A stretch of DNA of 64,000 nt from positions 1 through 64,000 of the forward strand of contig NZ_FOEO01000003.1 of the NCBI RefSeq assembly GCF_900110765.1. The letters are read 5' to 3'. Origin of the DNA: Pseudomonas sp. NFACC02. Its GTDB lineage: Bacteria; Pseudomonadota; Gammaproteobacteria; Pseudomonadales; Pseudomonadaceae. Under the pieces are notes generated by a model. That model was given only the letters and a program-made list of their open reading frames with translations. It had not been told where the DNA came from and searched no databases. Position 1 is the first letter of the stretch; each line of letters starts with the position of its first letter. This document shows, piece by piece, positions 61,570 through 64,000 of this stretch. The translations under genes and the position numbers were made by a program.

Positions 61570-63636
61570 ATGGATCAGAATAAGCATGAAGCGCTGACCG
61601 GTAAGGCCGGTTCTTCCTGCCAACCTCAAGGACAAGCATTGTCTTCGGACGCGTCGGAACGGCTGCAGCTGGCGCTGGATGCGGGGGCAATCGTCGGGAC
61701 GTGGGTCTGGGACATTCCAAACGATCGGGTGACAGCCGACGAGCGATTTGCACGCACCTTCGGTCTTGCATTCGAACGCTGCAAATCCGGTATTCCAATC
61801 GCGGAAGCGTTCACCTCCATTGATCCTCGGGACGTCGATCGCCTGGCCGCTGAGATTCAGGCAGCGATGGCCAAGGGTGGGGCGTTCCGGTGCGAATACC
61901 GCGTGCGTCGGGACGACGGGCATTACCGGTGGGTCGAGGCCAATGGCCGGGCCGAGCTGAATGCTCAAGGACAGGCCGTTCGCTTCCCGGGTGTGCTGAT
62001 GGATATCGAGTCTCGCAAGGCTGCAGAAGGTGAGCGAGACAGAATGTCGGCGTTGCTCCGAACATTTACCGCGGCGGTGCCTGGCGTGGTGTACGCCAAG
62101 GATCGGGAAGGCCGAATGCTGGTCGCCAACCATGGGACGACGGAACTGATTGGCAAGCCGCCACAGTTTTACCTGGGCAAGACCGATCTGGAGTTTCTGG
62201 AGGACAAGGATCAGGCGCGGCAGATCATGGAGACTGATCGGCGAATCATGCAAAGCGGAAAAGCCATACAGATCGAAGAGCGCGTCGATATGCCTGACGG
62301 ATCAGCGGCGATATGGCTTTCGGCGAAGGCTCCACTGCTGGACGATTCGGGCGCCGTCATTGGCTTGATTGGTTCGTCAATCGACGTGACCGCCCGTAAA
62401 GAAGCCGAGACGGCGCTCCTGGAGCTCAATCGCAATCTGGAAGCGCGCGTGGTTGAGGCCGTGGCTGAACGTGAAGCCGCGCAGGCGGCGCTTCGTCAGT
62501 CGCAGAAAATGGACGCGATAGGACAGCTTACGGGTGGAATCGCCCATGACTTCAACAATCTGTTGGCCGGCATTACGGGCAGTCTGGACCTGATCAAGAT
62601 ACGGCTTGATCAGGGCCGCACCGCCGACGTGGAACGTTACGTTTCCGTGGCCTACGGTGCGGCGCAACGGGCTGCCGCGTTGACTCACAGGCTGTTGGCG
62701 TTTTCCCGTCGCCAGACCCTGCTTCCTGAGCACATAGACGTTCACACCTTGATCGTTGAGATGGAGGAGCTGATACGGCGAACGGTCGGGCCGACCATTG
62801 ATTTGAAAGTCGATCTGGCAGCGGCGGCGAGCACGTGCCTGGTCGACCCCGCGCAAGTGGAGAATTCCCTGCTCAACTTATGCATCAACGCCCGGGATGC
62901 ATCAGGAGGGGCCGGAAAGATTTCGATCAGAACGTTCAACCAGACGTTTGAACCCGGACCGGAGCTTGATGCGGAATTGCCTCCCGGAAGGTATCTGACC
63001 GTCTGCGTCGCCGACGACGGGGTAGGGATGAGCCCGGAAACGCTCTCCAGAGCCTTTGAACCTTTTTTCACCACCAAGCCGGTGGGAGCAGGGACAGGTC
63101 TGGGATTGTCCATGGTCTACGGCTTCGTCAAACAGTCGGGCGGACAGATAAAGATCGACTCTGAGCAAGGCGCGGGGACACGCGTCTATCTGCAACTGCC
63201 CGTTGAGGATGTTCAAGTCGAGGCGGTCGTGCGGGACGAGCCGAAGGCGGACGTCGGCTTGAAGTTGTCAGGTGAAACCGTGCTTGTCGTCGATGATGAA
63301 CCGTCTGTGCGGATGTTCGTCAGTGAGGCGCTTGGCGGGCTCGGCTACCGCGTCATCGAGGCCGCCGACGCGATGGCGGGGCTGCAGCTGCTCCAGTCGG
63401 ATACACCAATTGACCTGCTGGTCACCGACATCGGTCTTCCTGGGGGATTAGATGGCCGCCGTATGGCTGACGCGGCGCGAACGTGCAGGCCGGGCCTTCC
63501 TGTATTGTTCATGACGGGCTACACCGAACCCACTGTGGCAGGAGGCCTGCCGCTGGGGTCTTCCACAACCGTCTTGACCAAGCCTTTTGCATTGGAGGCC
63601 CTGGTTTCGAACGTGGATGCCTTGCTTCGCAGTTGA
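61570..63636 (+). CDS. PAS-domain hybrid histidine kinase
   Basis: A 688-residue soluble hybrid kinase. Two PAS domains (about 35-155 and 160-275; DGHYRWVEANGRAELNAQG and FPGVLMDIESRK mark the first PAC) lead through a coiled-coil (about 280-312) to a HisKA-type helix with His326 (GGIAHDFNNLLAGITG). The HATPase domain follows (GVGMSPETLSRAFEPFFTT, GTGLGLSMVYG), then a C-terminal receiver with Asp620 (LLVTDIGLPGGLDGR). GAGG precedes the ATG. It is an orphan with no partner regulator in view. Confidence 0.9.
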   Translation: MDQNKHEALTGKAGSSCQPQGQALSSDASERLQLALDAGAIVGTWVWDIPNDRVTADERFARTFGLAFERCKSGIPIAEAFTSIDPRDVDRLAAEIQAAMAKGGAFRCEYRVRRDDGHYRWVEANGRAELNAQGQAVRFPGVLMDIESRKAAEGERDRMSALLRTFTAAVPGVVYAKDREGRMLVANHGTTELIGKPPQFYLGKTDLEFLEDKDQARQIMETDRRIMQSGKAIQIEERVDMPDGSAAIWLSAKAPLLDDSGAVIGLIGSSIDVTARKEAETALLELNRNLEARVVEAVAEREAAQAALRQSQKMDAIGQLTGGIAHDFNNLLAGITGSLDLIKIRLDQGRTADVERYVSVAYGAAQRAAALTHRLLAFSRRQTLLPEHIDVHTLIVEMEELIRRTVGPTIDLKVDLAAAASTCLVDPAQVENSLLNLCINARDASGGAGKISIRTFNQTFEPGPELDAELPPGRYLTVCVADDGVGMSPETLSRAFEPFFTTKPVGAGTGLGLSMVYGFVKQSGGQIKIDSEQGAGTRVYLQLPVEDVQVEAVVRDEPKADVGLKLSGETVLVVDDEPSVRMFVSEALGGLGYRVIEAADAMAGLQLLQSDTPIDLLVTDIGLPGGLDGRRMADAARTCRPGLPVLFMTGYTEPTVAGGLPLGSSTTVLTKPFALEALVSNVDALLRS

Positions 63637-63727
63637 CTGGATACGCCTTGTCATTCAGTGGAAGTGCCGCGCGCCGCTGTGTTGTGAACCTGCATGTGTG
63701 CCGCGGCCTCGTCAACGACTTGCCCGC

Positions 63728-64000
63728 TCAGGCTGATACGGGTTTGGCGAAATGTGGGGACTGGCCAAACGATTCGATCAACAGTTCGGTGAGGGCCTGT
63801 ATTTTCCGGGCAGGGTGCAGACCTGGCGGACGGACGACATAAGCACCGGCCGGAGGCGGAGGGTACCGGGTCATGATGGGCACCAGTGTGCCCGACTTTA
63901 TCGCCTCATAGGTCAGGCAATCCGGCAGGTAGGCAACCCCCAATCCCGCGATGGCGGCGGCGACCAGCGCCGTGCCGTTATCAGCCTTGAACCGTCCGTG
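63728..64000 (-). CDS. LysR-family regulator, C-terminal part (cut by window edge)
   Basis: Only the last 90 codons are inside the window. The reading FKADNGTALVAAAIAGLGVA followed by YLPD is the usual end of the ligand-binding domain of LysR regulators. The tail reads HPARKIQALTELLIESFGQS. The frame runs off the right edge, so the start is not visible. Confidence 0.85.
   Translation of the reverse strand, partial: HGRFKADNGTALVAAAIAGLGVAYLPDCLTYEAIKSGTLVPIMTRYPPPPAGAYVVRPPGLHPARKIQALTELLIESFGQSPHFAKPVSA

Noticed and set aside
1..64000. CRISPR arrays, tRNA/rRNA genes, insertion sequences or a prophage
   Set aside because: No regularly spaced direct repeats, no cloverleaf-like or rRNA sequence recognised, and no transposase, integrase or phage structural gene. 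The VgrG belongs to type VI secretion, not to a phage tail operon.

Overview
The window looks like chromosomal DNA of a Pseudomonas, most likely from the fluorescens group. This rests on the GC-rich coding sequence, the many LysR regulators, Pseudomonas-type transport and catabolic genes, and short intergenic palindromes beginning or ending in TGTAGGAGC / GCTCCTACA, which resemble the REP elements of fluorescent pseudomonads. I see no rRNA, tRNA, CRISPR array or transposase gene. About 55 protein genes are supported, one of them cut by the right edge.

Layout. 0.2-4.8 kb: a CusS/HprS-type two-component system diverges from a secreted DUF5666-like protein, a cytochrome b561-like membrane protein and a Tat-exported molybdopterin oxidoreductase. 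Two cop-box-like palindromes lie in the shared promoter region. 4.9-9.4 kb: a Fur-box-preceded iron uptake operon efeU-efeO-efeB plus a second, cupredoxin-less EfeO-like protein. 9.5-13.6 kb: a LysR regulator diverging from a CitMHS-type transporter and a DUF1446/AtuA protein whose C-terminal domain is encoded as a separate small gene. 13.7-16.4 kb: an orphan SF1 helicase-like protein, a decayed FMN-dehydrogenase tail and unknown small genes. 16.6-21.8 kb: an AraC regulator diverging from ethanolamine permease and ethanolamine ammonia-lyase (eutBC). 21.9-27.5 kb: a gamma-butyrobetaine hydroxylase-like dioxygenase with a DMT exporter and LysR regulator, a type 2 argC with its own LysR, and a secreted NTF2-fold protein.

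28-46.4 kb is a dense amine/amide catabolic region. It holds a dienelactone hydrolase-like protein, allophanate hydrolase with a GntR regulator, a 3-hydroxyisobutyrate dehydrogenase-family enzyme, a NitT/TauT-type ABC transporter, and a GMC alcohol dehydrogenase plus aldehyde dehydrogenase pair with LysR. It ends in a TetR-centred divergon: SpuC-like aminotransferase, DUF1028 protein and ArgE-like deacylase on one side, flavin monooxygenase-like protein and RidA on the other. The most plausible under-described system here is that divergon, which carries the parts of an amine/N-acyl-amine salvage pathway with imine handling.

46.7-52.2 kb: a type VI secretion island. A single 1160-residue protein fuses a VgrG spike to a DUF2235/Tle1-like phospholipase. 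It is followed by two tandem near-identical DUF2931-type lipoproteins, the likely periplasmic immunity proteins. The toxin and immunity part is visibly AT-richer than the VgrG part, and the tail of the effector gene seems to have been duplicated with the immunity gene. 52.4-64 kb: mixed genes, including a second RidA, a LysR regulator, a GAF histidine kinase, GNAT acetyltransferase, InaA-type kinase, ChrA chromate transporter, zinc alcohol dehydrogenase, stand-alone CinA-type amidohydrolase, a PAS hybrid histidine kinase and a truncated LysR at the edge.

Two genes (LysR at 9.6 kb and the ArgE-like gene at 40.2 kb) take their stop codon from the conserved end of a REP element. All functions are assigned by reading motifs and recalling families; no search was run.
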